Assembly (NCBI GenBank): GCA_044869805.1 | Contig: JBIOXV010000180.1 | Coordinates: forward strand, 24,355 to 88,354 | Length of the DNA stretch: 64,000 nucleotides | Direction: 5' to 3' | DNA from: CAWDVR01 sp044869805 | Lineage (GTDB): Bacteria > Acidobacteriota > Thermoanaerobaculia > Multivoradales > SZUA-115 | In this document: positions 17,285-26,684 of the stretch, one piece after another | Layout of the letters: each line of letters opens with the position of its first letter | Numbering within the stretch: the stretch's first letter is position 1 | Notes under the pieces: model-generated | Database searches by the model: none | Told to the model about the DNA's origin: nothing | Seen by the model: only the letters and a program-made list of their open reading frames with translations | Position numbers and translations under genes: made by a program

Positions 17285-17500
17285 CTGCGCAGACTCTCGG
17301 GCGTCGAAGCCTGCCAGATCCTCGCCCGCCATGGGTTCGTGGAAGTTCGGCGCCGCGGCAGTCACGTCGTGATGCAGAAGCCGGTCGCACCCTCGACGAT
17401 CACCGTACCGGTGCCCCTGCTCGCCGAGCTGCGTCTGGGCACGCTCAGCGCGATCATCCGCCAGTCCGGAGTGCCGAGAGCCGCATTCGAGGCCGGCTAG
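17285..17500 (+). CDS. hicA: HicA-like mRNA interferase lacking an ATG/GTG/TTG start
   Basis: Translation from 17282 gives RLRRLSGVEACQILARHGF, then a conserved RRRGSHVVMQ with the HicA catalytic His, and ends LGTLSAIIRQSGVPRAAFEAG at 17500. This is a full-length HicA (about 72 residues, double-stranded RNA-binding fold) by pattern. In frame, a TAG at 17276-17278 blocks extension. The only candidate start before the conserved region is CTG at 17285; the next GTG falls inside the domain. The toxin may be silenced by loss of its start codon, or use CTG through coupling to hicB. The assignment to HicA is fairly secure; expression is not. Confidence 0.6.
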   Translation: MRRLSGVEACQILARHGFVEVRRRGSHVVMQKPVAPSTITVPVPLLAELRLGTLSAIIRQSGVPRAAFEAG

Positions 17501-17522
17501 GTCGGGCGCCTCGCTTCCGCGG

Positions 17523-17538
17523 CGGCATGCCTCTTGCT
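17523..17538 (+). promoter_or_regulatory. Candidate sigma-54 promoter for the sensor kinase gene
   Basis: The sequence CGGCATGCCTCTTGCT places GG at 17524-17525 and GC at 17536-17537, the 12-bp spacing required for -24/-12 elements. It differs from TGGCACG-N4-TTGC at two bases. It sits 60 bp before the kinase start codon, which would allow autoregulation by the NtrC-type partner. Confidence 0.4.
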
Positions 17539-17597
17539 CCAGCATGCACCGCTTCCCACGGCGGTCACACCTCCCAATCCGTGCCTGAGCGAACCCC

Positions 17598-19067
17598 ATG
17601 ACCCTCCGCCGCCGCCTCTTCCTGCTTCTGGGCGCGCTCGTCGCGCTGCTGGTCGCCGGCCAGGTGGTGCTGGTGCGCTCGCTCACTCGGGAACTGGCCG
17701 ACGAGGTGGGCGCGGTCGCGGTCTCGGTCGGCGAATCCGTGGCGGCCGCGGTGGGCGAGGAGCCCCGCTTCCTGCCCAAGCTTCCCGGCGAGATCCTGCA
17801 CGAGCGCCAGGTGCGGGTGATCCGCGTGCCGCCGCCGGGGCCGGATGGGCCGCGGCAGCTCACCTTGGACGTGGACGACGTCGAGGTGGACGAAGCCGCG
17901 GGACCCGCCGAGAAGGGTGCCGTGCCAGAAGAGGGGGGCGAGCTCGGCGAGCGCGAGGTCAAGCACACGGTGGTCAAGGTCAAGCTGCTCGACAAGGGCA
18001 GCGAGCGCACCCTGGTGCTGGACGACGGCGGCGAGGCGCGTGCGATCCCCATTCCCGAGCGCGGCGTGAGCCGCGAGGTCGGCCGCTTCCTGCGCCGCCT
18101 GCTGCTGGGCTCGCTCGCGCTCGCGGCGCTGGGCGTCGTCGCCGCGGCGGTGGTGGCGCACCGCGTCTCGCGCCCGCTCGCCGAGCTGGCCGCGGCGGCA
18201 CGCCGCGTCGGTGAAGGGGAGCTCGGCACCCAGACGCCCGAGCCGAAGGACCGCGACGTGGGCGCGGCGGTCGCCGCCTTCAATCGCATGTCGCGCGAGC
18301 TCGCCCAACTCGACGAGCACGCCCGCGCCCTGCGCGCCCGCGAGCACCTGGCGGAGCTGGGCGAGGTGGCGCGCGGCCTTGCCCACAGCCTGCGCAACCC
18401 GCTCCACGCGCTGGGCCTCTCGGTCGACGAGCTGGCCGCCGCGGGGAGCGTCGCTCCCGGCGCGGGCGGCGAGGCCGCGGACCTCGCCCAAGCGGCGCGG
18501 CGTCAGATCCAGCGCATCGACCGCTCGCTCCGCACGCTGCTGGTGCTGGCCGCGGAAGGCGCCGGGCCGGCGCCCGAGCCGGTGGATCTCACGGCGCTCG
18601 CCGAGGACGTGGCGCTCGAGGTGCTGCAGGATCTTCGCGGCCCCCGTCGAAATAGCGTACGGGTCGAGGTCGGGGGCGCGGGGCAGGACGGCGCGGCCCC
18701 GGCGACCGTCTTGGGCGTCGCCGCCGAGCTGCGCGCCATGGTGCAGGCGCTGGTGGTGAACGCGGCCGAGGCCAGCCCCGAAGGAGGGCAGGTGAAGGTA
18801 GGAGTCGCGGCCTCGGCGGACGGCGCCACCGTCGAAGTGAGCGATCAGGGAGCGGGGCTTCCCGCCGAGGTCCGCTCCCGCCTCTTCTCGCCGCACGTCA
18901 CCACCAAGCCTACGGGCTCCGGCATGGGCCTCTTCCTCTGCCACCGCCTGGCGACCACCCGCTACGGCGGCAGCCTCGCGCTCGAAGACGCGGCGGGAGG
19001 CGGCACGCGGGCCGTGCTGGAGCTCGGAAACCGTCGCGCCGCCGGCAACGAAGGCGCGAATGCCTGA
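17598..19067 (+). CDS. NtrB-like sensor histidine kinase
   Basis: The 489-residue inner-membrane kinase has an N-terminal helix (about 8-25), a periplasmic domain of about 130 residues rich in charged residues, a second helix near 170-190, and a HAMP linker. Next come an HxxxNPL dimerisation box with His263 in GLAHSLRNPL and an ATPase domain with DQGAGLP and GSGMGLFL. It autophosphorylates and should pass phosphate to the NtrC-type regulator encoded 8 bp downstream. The signal sensed is unknown. Confidence 0.88.
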   Translation: MTLRRRLFLLLGALVALLVAGQVVLVRSLTRELADEVGAVAVSVGESVAAAVGEEPRFLPKLPGEILHERQVRVIRVPPPGPDGPRQLTLDVDDVEVDEAAGPAEKGAVPEEGGELGEREVKHTVVKVKLLDKGSERTLVLDDGGEARAIPIPERGVSREVGRFLRRLLLGSLALAALGVVAAAVVAHRVSRPLAELAAAARRVGEGELGTQTPEPKDRDVGAAVAAFNRMSRELAQLDEHARALRAREHLAELGEVARGLAHSLRNPLHALGLSVDELAAAGSVAPGAGGEAADLAQAARRQIQRIDRSLRTLLVLAAEGAGPAPEPVDLTALAEDVALEVLQDLRGPRRNSVRVEVGGAGQDGAAPATVLGVAAELRAMVQALVVNAAEASPEGGQVKVGVAASADGATVEVSDQGAGLPAEVRSRLFSPHVTTKPTGSGMGLFLCHRLATTRYGGSLALEDAAGGGTRAVLELGNRRAAGNEGANA

Positions 19068-19075
19068 GCCCCAGA

Positions 19076-20437
<1,362 letters not shown>

Positions 20438-20446
20438 TTTGGGGAA

Positions 20447-20470
20447 GGCGCTCCTGATTTGAGGAGCGCC
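20447..20470 (+). terminator. Hairpin after the response regulator gene
   Basis: GGCGCTCCT (20447-20455) and AGGAGCGCC (20462-20470) form a perfect 9-bp stem with a 6-base loop. It is 10 bp past the regulator stop. No T-run follows, so it is not a classic intrinsic terminator. A second GC-rich hairpin (CCTCT-CCCCGC/GCGGGG-AGAGG, about 20482-20510) follows at once. Together they probably end the operon or protect its mRNA. Confidence 0.5.
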
Positions 20471-20553
20471 CCTCGCCCCGGCCCTCTCCCCGCTCCCGCG
20501 GGGCGAGAGGGGCGGAAGGCGTTTTTCACCGCAAACTGCCGGGGGCCGGGCCG

Positions 20554-20569
20554 TGGCACATCCGTTGCT
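20554..20569 (+). promoter_or_regulatory. Sigma-54 (-24/-12) promoter
   Basis: TGGCAC at 20554-20559, five bases, then TTGCT at 20565-20569 match the consensus TGGCAC-N5-TTGCW exactly, with GG and GC 12 bp apart. Transcription would start near 20580, about 60 bp before the start codon of the secreted acidic protein gene. The adjacent NtrC-type regulator is the likely activator. The GC-rich palindromes at 20447-20510 could hold its binding sites. Confidence 0.7.
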
Positions 20570-20639
20570 CTTTCGGCCGCGCGGAGCAACCGCAGACCTG
20601 ATCACGAGCGATCACACCCTGACCCAGGAGAAACCGACG

Positions 20640-21317
20640 ATGAGACATTCGAGACCGACCCTCACCACTCTGCTCGCGGTGGCCATCCTGGCCCTTGCGC
20701 CGGCCGCCTTCGCCGGCGACACCACCGTCGAGGGCACCCACTTCAAGATCTCGACCAGCGACGCCGGCACCGTGGAATTCGACCTCGACGAGCTGGCAGT
20801 GGGCGAGAGCCGCCACTTCACCACCGACACCGGGAAGCCCGTGGACGTCACCCGCACCGAGGCCGGCTACGAGCTGGCGGTCGACGGCAAGAAGCTCGAC
20901 GTGATCCTGGACGGCGAGGATGCGGCCAGCATGCGCATCGAGTCGGCCGGCGAGGGCGACGGCGAGCGCGAGGTGGTGTTCTTGAAGAAGCGCGCCGGCG
21001 ACGGCAGCGGCGAGCCGCACGTGGTGGTGATGACCGAGGGCGACGACGGCGAAGGCGGCAAGCGCGTGATCAGGAAGCGGATCATCACCTCGGGCGGCGA
21101 AGGAGACGGCGAGATCCAGGTGAGAGTCCTCGACGGCGACGAAGACATCGACCTCGAGGGGCTCGAGGTGGGCGACGACGGCGACGGCCACGTGGTGGTG
21201 ATCAAGAAGAAGGTCCACGAGGGCGAGGCCGGCGAGAGCGGCGAGCCGCGGCAGATCGAGATCCGGGTCGAGAAGAAGGTGAAGAAGGAAACCGGCGAGG
21301 GCGACGACCGGCGGTAA
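20640..21317 (+). CDS. Secreted acidic protein of unknown function, probable sigma-54 target
   Basis: The 225-residue protein begins with a clear signal peptide ending LAPAAFA-GD, so it is exported. The mature part is very rich in Asp, Glu and Gly, with repeated GEGDGE and GDDGDGH stretches alternating with basic KKR/KKK patches. No enzymatic motif is recognised. The ATG at 20640 has a CAGGAG site nine bases upstream. The acidic repeats could bind metal ions or cationic surfaces. A role in envelope stress is possible given its control, but this is inference. Confidence 0.75.
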   Translation: MRHSRPTLTTLLAVAILALAPAAFAGDTTVEGTHFKISTSDAGTVEFDLDELAVGESRHFTTDTGKPVDVTRTEAGYELAVDGKKLDVILDGEDAASMRIESAGEGDGEREVVFLKKRAGDGSGEPHVVVMTEGDDGEGGKRVIRKRIITSGGEGDGEIQVRVLDGDEDIDLEGLEVGDDGDGHVVVIKKKVHEGEAGESGEPRQIEIRVEKKVKKETGEGDDRR

Positions 21318-21325
21318 TGGATCAG

Positions 21326-21424
21326 GTCGTCCTGAGCGAAGCGAAGGACCTGGGCGCGGGGCGCCGACCAGTCGACGCGCCATCAACGCGCCCTCTCAGA
21401 CCCCTCGCTCTCGCTCGGGATGAC
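21326..21424. repeat. MITE-like intergenic repeat with terminal inverted repeats
   Basis: The left end (from 21326) reads GTCGTCCTGAGCGAAGCGAA. The reverse complement of the right end (to 21424) reads GTCATCCCGAGCGAGAGCGA, so the ends are about 22-bp imperfect inverted repeats around a roughly 55-bp core. Elements with this GTCATCCTGAGCGAAGCGAAGG-type end occur in intergenic regions of many bacteria. It lies between the secreted protein gene and tsaD. Confidence 0.55.
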
Positions 21425-21491
21425 AATGGATCGTCCTCTGCTCGGGGAGCCTACGAGCACCCTCCACTCCGGCTGGTAACATCGAGCGGCG

Positions 21492-22622
21492 ATGGCCGCG
21501 GCCGTTTCCCCCCTGATCCTGGGCATCGAGACCTCCTGCGACGACACCGCCTGCGCGGTGGTCGACGGCGCGGGGCGCGTGCTCTCCTCGGTGGTGTCGA
21601 GCCAGCTCGCCGCGCACCGGCCCTACGGCGGGGTGGTGCCGGAGATCGCCTCGCGCGAGCACCTCGCCAACTGGCCGCTGGTGGCGGAGCAGGCGCTGTC
21701 GCAGGCGGGCGTGGCGCTGCCCGAGATCGACGCCGTTGCCGCGACCCGCGGCCCGGGTCTGGTGGGCGCGCTGCTCGTCGGCCTGTCGCTCGGCAAGGCC
21801 CTGGCCCTGGGGCTGAGCAAGCCTTTCTACGCCGTGCACCACCTCGAAGGGCACCTCGTCTCGCCGTTCCTCGCGGCACCCGAGCCGGGTGCAGGCGCCG
21901 CCTCCGCGGCGGCCGGGCCCGCCGAGCCGCCGCCGGAGAGCTTCGTCGGCCTGGTGGCCTCGGGCGGCCACACGGCGCTCTACGAGGTCGAGGGGGCGAC
22001 TGTGCGCACCTTGGCAGAGACGCGGGACGACGCCTTCGGCGAGGTCTTCGACAAGGTCGGCAAGCGCCTCGGCCTCCCCTACCCGCAAGGGCCCAGGGTG
22101 GACGAGCTGGCCGAGCGGGGGAGCGCCACGGGCGCCGAGTTCCGCGTCCCCAAGAACAGCGACCAGAGCCTGGATTTCTCGTACTCGGGGCTCAAGAGCG
22201 AGACGCTGTCGCGGATCGAAGGGCTCGAGCGCCAGGGAGTGGCGACCGACCTCGGCGCCGCCGGGTCGGACGCGCCCCGACTCGATGCAGCAGGAGCCGG
22301 CGAGCCGCCGCAGCCCGTGCTCGACCTCCTCGCCGCCTTCCGCGCCGCGGCCGTCAAGCAGGTGATGAGCCGACTGAACCGTTTGCGCCGCCGGCGGCGC
22401 ATCGGCTTCCTCGCGGTTTCAGGCGGCGCGGCCGCCAACCGCCTGCTGCGCCGCGAGCTCAGAGCCTGGGCCGCGGAGCACGAGGTGCCGCTGCGGCTGG
22501 TGCCGCTCGCCTACGCCGGCGACAACGCGGCGATGATCGCCCACGCCGCCCTGCTGCGCGCCCGGCGCGGCGAAGCGGGCGATCCGCTGTCGACCGACGC
22601 CGCCAGTCGCATCGCGGTCTGA
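21492..22622 (+). CDS. tsaD: tRNA N6-threonylcarbamoyladenosine transferase subunit TsaD
   Basis: The 376-residue ASKHA-fold enzyme, with TsaB and TsaE, transfers threonylcarbamoyl to A37 of ANN-decoding tRNAs. Motifs seen are LGIETSCDDTACAVVD at the N-terminus, the metal-binding HLEGH segment, ASGGHTALYEV, the PYPQGPRVDELA loop and the C-terminal PLAYAGDNAAMIA. It is longer than the usual 330-345 residues because of Ala/Pro/Gly-rich insertions near residues 131-147 and 252-273. Those are likely surface loops. Start ATG at 21492. Confidence 0.95.
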   Translation: MAAAVSPLILGIETSCDDTACAVVDGAGRVLSSVVSSQLAAHRPYGGVVPEIASREHLANWPLVAEQALSQAGVALPEIDAVAATRGPGLVGALLVGLSLGKALALGLSKPFYAVHHLEGHLVSPFLAAPEPGAGAASAAAGPAEPPPESFVGLVASGGHTALYEVEGATVRTLAETRDDAFGEVFDKVGKRLGLPYPQGPRVDELAERGSATGAEFRVPKNSDQSLDFSYSGLKSETLSRIEGLERQGVATDLGAAGSDAPRLDAAGAGEPPQPVLDLLAAFRAAAVKQVMSRLNRLRRRRRIGFLAVSGGAAANRLLRRELRAWAAEHEVPLRLVPLAYAGDNAAMIAHAALLRARRGEAGDPLSTDAASRIAV

Positions 22623-22679
22623 AAGCCTGCGAATAGACCTGCTGGCTCGCTCGCGACGGTTTCTTCGCGGGCCTTCAGT
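22621..22679. repeat. Second copy of the gap-pgk palindromic element family
   Basis: The arms GAAAGCCTGCGAATAGACC and the inverse of GGTTTCTTCGCGGGCCTTC match each other imperfectly. They also match the outer arms of the element at 15751-15904, including the shared CGCTCGCGACG core. It begins at the tsaD stop codon and may form the 3' end of that mRNA. Confidence 0.5.
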
Positions 22680-22775
22680 CCGGCAGCAGAAACTCCCTCA
22701 TCAGCCGCTCCGTAGTTGGGATCACGAACCATCGCAGCGGGGGTGCGCCTGCACGCCCGTCGAAAGGAGGCCGAG

Positions 22776-23516
22776 ATGCGAGGCATCGCCACGTTGGCTT
22801 GCGTGCTCTCCCTTACCGTGTCGCCGGCGGCGACGGCCGAGACCGTCGACGAGATTCTGGCCCGGCACCTGGCGGCCCGCGGCGGCGCCGAGAAGCTCGC
22901 CTCCGTCCGTGCCCTGCGCATCAAGGGCCGCTTCTTCGAGGGCAGCACCGAGGCGCCGTTCCTCTACGAGTGGAAGCGCCCCAACCAGTACCGGTTCGAG
23001 ATCACCGTCGGTGGCATGACCGAGAGCCAGGGCTTCGACGGCAAGGCGGGCTGGTCGTTGGACCCGTCCGAGCAGCCCGAGCCGGAGACCATGGCGCCGC
23101 TCCAGCTCGCGATGATGAACGACGCCGCCGACTTCGAGGGGCCGCTGGTCGACTCCGAGGCCAAGGGCGCCAAGGTCGAGCTGGTGGGCAAGACCGAGGT
23201 CGAGGGCACGCCCGCCTGGGAGCTAAAGGTCACGCGGGCCGACGGCGGGGTCGAGCGCAGCTTCCTCGACGCCGAGACCTACCTCGAGATCCTCCAGGTC
23301 GAGCGCTACGAGACTCCGGGCGGCGGCTCTTTCGACCTCGAGGTCACCTGGAGCGACTACAAAGAAGTCGCCGGCGCCCTCTTCCCCGGCTCCTGGTCGC
23401 GCAAGCCCAAGGGCGGCTCCGGCGCCACCACCGTGCTCTTCGAGCACATCGAGCCCAACCCGGAATTGCCGGAAGAGCGGTTCAGGAGGCCGGAGAAGGC
23501 GGCGGGCAAGGGCTAG
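22776..23516 (+). CDS. Exported protein of unknown function, LolA/outer-membrane lipoprotein-sorting-like
   Basis: The 246-residue protein has a signal peptide cleaved near ATA-ET. The mature protein opens VDEILARHLAARGGAEKLASVRALRIKG-like, a pattern common in a LolA-type half-barrel family in Acidobacteriota and Bacteroidota. The fold suggests binding of a lipid or lipoprotein in the periplasm. The ATG at 22776 has an excellent AAAGGAGG site. It is unlinked to lol genes here, so no specific cargo can be named. It converges on the aminotransferase gene with a 6-bp gap. Confidence 0.65.
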   Translation: MRGIATLACVLSLTVSPAATAETVDEILARHLAARGGAEKLASVRALRIKGRFFEGSTEAPFLYEWKRPNQYRFEITVGGMTESQGFDGKAGWSLDPSEQPEPETMAPLQLAMMNDAADFEGPLVDSEAKGAKVELVGKTEVEGTPAWELKVTRADGGVERSFLDAETYLEILQVERYETPGGGSFDLEVTWSDYKEVAGALFPGSWSRKPKGGSGATTVLFEHIEPNPELPEERFRRPEKAAGKG

Positions 23517-23522
23517 CGCCCT

Positions 23523-24428
23523 TCACATCCCCGGGATCGGCTCGCCTTCTCTCGCCGTGCGCTCGGCGTAGAGGGCCTGCAGCCGCTCGGTCACCGGGCC
23601 GCGGGCGCCGGAGCCGATCCTCCGGCCGTCGACCTCGACGACCGGCGTGAGCTCGCCCATGGTGCCGGTCGAGAGCATCTCGTCGGCGGTGTAGACCTCG
23701 GTCAGGGAGAGGTTCTTCTCGGTGACCGGGAGGTCCGCGCCGCGCGCGATCTCGATCACCAGGCCGCGGGTGATGCCGGGAAGGCAACTGTCGGCGTGCG
23801 GGGTGAAGAGGGCGCCGCGCTTGACCACGAAGACGTTGGTGGCGTTGGTCTCGGAGACGAAGCCCGCGAGGTCGAGCATCAGGGCGTCGTCGGCGCCCGC
23901 CACGTTGGCCTCGATCTTGGCCAGGATGTTGTTGATCAGGTTGTTGTGGTGGATCTTGGAGTCGAGGGTGGCCGGCGAGTTGCGGCGCGTCGAGGCGGTC
24001 ACCAGGCGGATGCCGGCGCGGTCGTAGACCGGCGCCTTCCACTCGGCGAGCACGATCAGGCAGGGCCCCCGCTGGTTGAGGCGCGGGTCCATGCCCGAGG
24101 TGACCTTCTCGCCGCGGGTCAGGGTCAGGCGGATGTGCGCGCCGTCGCGCATGGCATTGGCGGCGAGGGTCTCGAAGATCGCGTCCTTGACCTCGGCGCG
24201 GCTCGGCAGCTTGTCGAAGGCCATGGCGTGGGCGGAGGCCAGTAGCCGGTCGAGATGGGCGTCGAGCGCGAAGACGCGGCCGTTGTAGACCCGCAAGCCC
24301 TCCCACACCGCGTCGCCGCCCTGCACCGAGCTGTCGAACACCGAGACCCGGGCCTCCGACCGCGGCAGGAGCTTGCCACCCACGTGGACCAGGATCTCCG
24401 CGTTCCGGGGATCGGAGATCTGCAGCAT
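23523..24428 (-). CDS. Class IV PLP-dependent aminotransferase (branched-chain aminotransferase-like)
   Basis: The 301-residue fold-type IV enzyme shares motifs with IlvE: SVFDSSVQGGDAVWEGLRVY near residue 30, the PLP-binding Lys in LDSKIHHNNLINN, and the phosphate-binding TGTMGELTPV loop. It could transaminate branched-chain or other amino acids. The gene follows a sulfotransferase-like gene by one base, so the pair is an operon. The pairing hints at a specialised amino-acid-derived metabolite instead of housekeeping valine synthesis. Function beyond class IV transamination is uncertain. Confidence 0.8.
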   Translation of the reverse strand: MLQISDPRNAEILVHVGGKLLPRSEARVSVFDSSVQGGDAVWEGLRVYNGRVFALDAHLDRLLASAHAMAFDKLPSRAEVKDAIFETLAANAMRDGAHIRLTLTRGEKVTSGMDPRLNQRGPCLIVLAEWKAPVYDRAGIRLVTASTRRNSPATLDSKIHHNNLINNILAKIEANVAGADDALMLDLAGFVSETNATNVFVVKRGALFTPHADSCLPGITRGLVIEIARGADLPVTEKNLSLTEVYTADEMLSTGTMGELTPVVEVDGRRIGSGARGPVTERLQALYAERTAREGEPIPGM

Positions 24429-24429
24429 C

Positions 24430-25176
24430 TCAGGCCGCCGGAATCGCCGCCGCGGCGAGCGCCGCGTAGTGCGGCCGGCACTCGGAGAGCAGGGGCAGCA
24501 GCCGCTCGGGGAACGGCTCCTGCTTCGGGCGGTAGGGCTCGAAACCGGTCGAGCGGTGCACGGCGTGGTACCAGTGCGGGGCCCACACCCCGTCGTAGGG
24601 CCGCGGTCCCGCCGGCCAGGCGAGCATCTCCTCGTAGAACGGGATGTCGAGCCGCCGGCAGAGCTCGCCCAGCACGCCGCGGGGGTCGCGCAGCACCTCG
24701 CGCGCCTCGAGCACCGGCGGCTCCTGGCCCAATGCTCGCAGCTCGGCGAGCAGCCGCGACTGGGCCGCGAGCCCGGTGTCGCGCAGCGTGGGCTCCGGAA
24801 TCTGGTTGACCAGCGAGGGCAGCATCTCGACCGGGTCGCGCACCAGGAGAACGTTCGCGGTCTGGGTGAGGAAACCGCGATCGAGCTCCACCAGGTGGTG
24901 GGCCATCTGCTTGAAGAGGACGACCGGCTTGTCCTCTTCCTCGTCCGGCGCGGGGCCCAGGATCACCTCGCGCACCACGGCCTCCCCGTCGGTCTCCATG
25001 GCCGCCATCACTTGGGCGGCGCCGGGATGGTCGGCGCCGGAAACCCGCAGGTAGTGGCCGTAGAGCGGCTCGTCCACCACCCGCGTGTCCGGCCGCTGGC
25101 CGAAGGAGTACATCAGCGCCGTCGACACGTTGCGCGGGCCGGACCACAGGTTGACACGTACGCTGTTGGTGCGCAC
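24430..25176 (-). CDS. Sulfotransferase-like P-loop protein
   Basis: The 248-residue protein begins with a 5'-phosphosulfate-binding-like loop, LWSGPRNVSTALMYSFGQ, and has the later VLLVRDPVEMLPSL segment that acts as the 3'-phosphate site in PAPS sulfotransferases. It probably moves a sulfuryl group, or has a related nucleotide-binding role. It is upstream of and nearly contiguous with the class IV aminotransferase. Sulfotransferase-like domains linked to branched-chain aminotransferase-like domains are known to me from other organisms, which supports a functional pair. Substrate unknown. Confidence 0.72.
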   Translation of the reverse strand: MRTNSVRVNLWSGPRNVSTALMYSFGQRPDTRVVDEPLYGHYLRVSGADHPGAAQVMAAMETDGEAVVREVILGPAPDEEEDKPVVLFKQMAHHLVELDRGFLTQTANVLLVRDPVEMLPSLVNQIPEPTLRDTGLAAQSRLLAELRALGQEPPVLEAREVLRDPRGVLGELCRRLDIPFYEEMLAWPAGPRPYDGVWAPHWYHAVHRSTGFEPYRPKQEPFPERLLPLLSECRPHYAALAAAAIPAA

Positions 25177-25177
25177 G

Positions 25178-26518
25178 CTACCTCCCCGTGAAGCCGGTCA
25201 CCACGTAGGAGCCGGAGCGCTGGTCCTTCTTGAGCTTGATGATGCCGCGCTTTTCGGCATCCTCGAGCAGCTCGGAGAAGGTGCTGTAGCCGTAGTAGCC
25301 CTCGTTGAACGAGGGCTTCTTGCGCTGCATGGTCTGCTTGACCATCGAGCCCCAGAGCACGTCCTTGTTCTCGCGCATCAGGGCGAGGATGGCGTCGTTC
25401 ATCAGCTCGAAGGCCTCGGCCTGCTTCTTCGACAAGCCGGCGAGCTGCGGCGCCTTGGCCTGGTCGCGCCACACGTCCTCGTAGTAGAGGAACTCGTCGC
25501 AGTTGCCGATCAGGAGGTTCGACGAGGCGCCCTTGACGCCGACCCCGATCACGTACTTGTTGTTCTCCTTGAGCTTCGAGACCAGGGGCGAGAAGTCACT
25601 GTCGCCGGAGAGGAGGGCGAAAGTGTCGAGGTGCTCCTTCGAGTAGCAGAGGTCCATGGCGTCGACCACCATCTTGATGTCGGCGCTGTTCTTGCCCGAG
25701 TAGAACTTCTGTGGGATGTCGATCAGCTCGATGGCCGCTTCGTGGAAGCCGCGCTTGAAGTCGCTGTAGCGCTCCCAGTCGCAGTACGCCTTCTTGACGA
25801 TGATCTTGCCCTTTTCGAGCAGCCGCTCGAGCACCAGGTTGATGTCGAACTTCTTGACCTCTTTCGAGTCGCGCACGCCCAGGGCGAGGTTCTCGAGGTC
25901 GCAGAAGAGGGCGATCTTCCGTTCGTCGTTCACGGAGGCGTTCCTTTCCGGGGCCACGGCAACCACCACCTCGCGGGTGAAGCTGCGGCCATAGTCGGCG
26001 GCATCGTCGTCCGCCGGGCGTTGCACGGCACGCTGGCGAACGGGCCGTTGTACTTCGGCGGGTTCCTCCACCGGCTCGTCGTCGACCTCGAGGTCGTCCT
26101 CCGGCAGCACCACCGCCGCGCGGCCTCGGCCGCGCGTGCCGCGGCGCCGCCGGGAGCGCGAGCGGCCCGCGGGCGTGTCCGCCTCCCCCGGCTCCGGCTC
26201 GAGCCCGGCGGGCTCCGCTGCGGAAGCCGAGCGCTCGCCGCTGGCCTCGAGCGCTTCGACCGGCGCTGCGCCGGTGTCGCGGGCAGGCGGCTCGGCGGCG
26301 GGCGGTGCCTGCGGCAAGGCCACCGCGGGATCGTCGAGAGGCGAGGGCGCCTCACGCGGTGGCCCGGCTTCGGAGATGAGCTGTCGAGGGGAATCGGGGG
26401 GTGGAGCCTCGGTGGGCGCCGGGGGACGGGCGGGGTCACCGTCGCGCTTTCGGCCGGGATCGGGATCTTTCTCTTCGGGCGCCCCTTCCGCGAAGGGGCG
26501 GAGCCACCATGTGGTCAC
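25178..26518 (-). CDS. NYN-domain ribonuclease-like protein with OST-HTH/LOTUS domain
   Basis: The 446-residue protein has a Pro/Ala/Glu-rich, low-complexity N-terminal half with a basic RSRRRRGTRGRG patch near 120-130. It then has a NYN (PIN-like) domain with acidic residues in ALFCDLENLA, SADIKMVVDAMDL and LLSGDSDFSPLV, and a C-terminal OST-HTH domain (about 365-446). NYN/LOTUS proteins act in RNA cleavage or RNA binding. The ATG at 26518 gives the full frame; a shorter start just before VNDERKIALF would drop the disordered part, and I cannot decide between them. Confidence 0.8.
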   Translation of the reverse strand: MTTWWLRPFAEGAPEEKDPDPGRKRDGDPARPPAPTEAPPPDSPRQLISEAGPPREAPSPLDDPAVALPQAPPAAEPPARDTGAAPVEALEASGERSASAAEPAGLEPEPGEADTPAGRSRSRRRRGTRGRGRAAVVLPEDDLEVDDEPVEEPAEVQRPVRQRAVQRPADDDAADYGRSFTREVVVAVAPERNASVNDERKIALFCDLENLALGVRDSKEVKKFDINLVLERLLEKGKIIVKKAYCDWERYSDFKRGFHEAAIELIDIPQKFYSGKNSADIKMVVDAMDLCYSKEHLDTFALLSGDSDFSPLVSKLKENNKYVIGVGVKGASSNLLIGNCDEFLYYEDVWRDQAKAPQLAGLSKKQAEAFELMNDAILALMRENKDVLWGSMVKQTMQRKKPSFNEGYYGYSTFSELLEDAEKRGIIKLKKDQRSGSYVVTGFTGR

Positions 26519-26684
26519 GTCTCAACTCTCCTTGCCGAGGGCTCGAGCGCCGGATGGGGTCGGTCCAAAAGGTGTGCCTCGCAGGCGTGCGCCGCGGCCG
26601 GCGCGAGGTTCGAGCCTCGAAAGAGGCTGCATTGCATGGGGCGGGATGGGCCTCGAGCCCGACCGCTAGTATAGCCTAGCCGGC

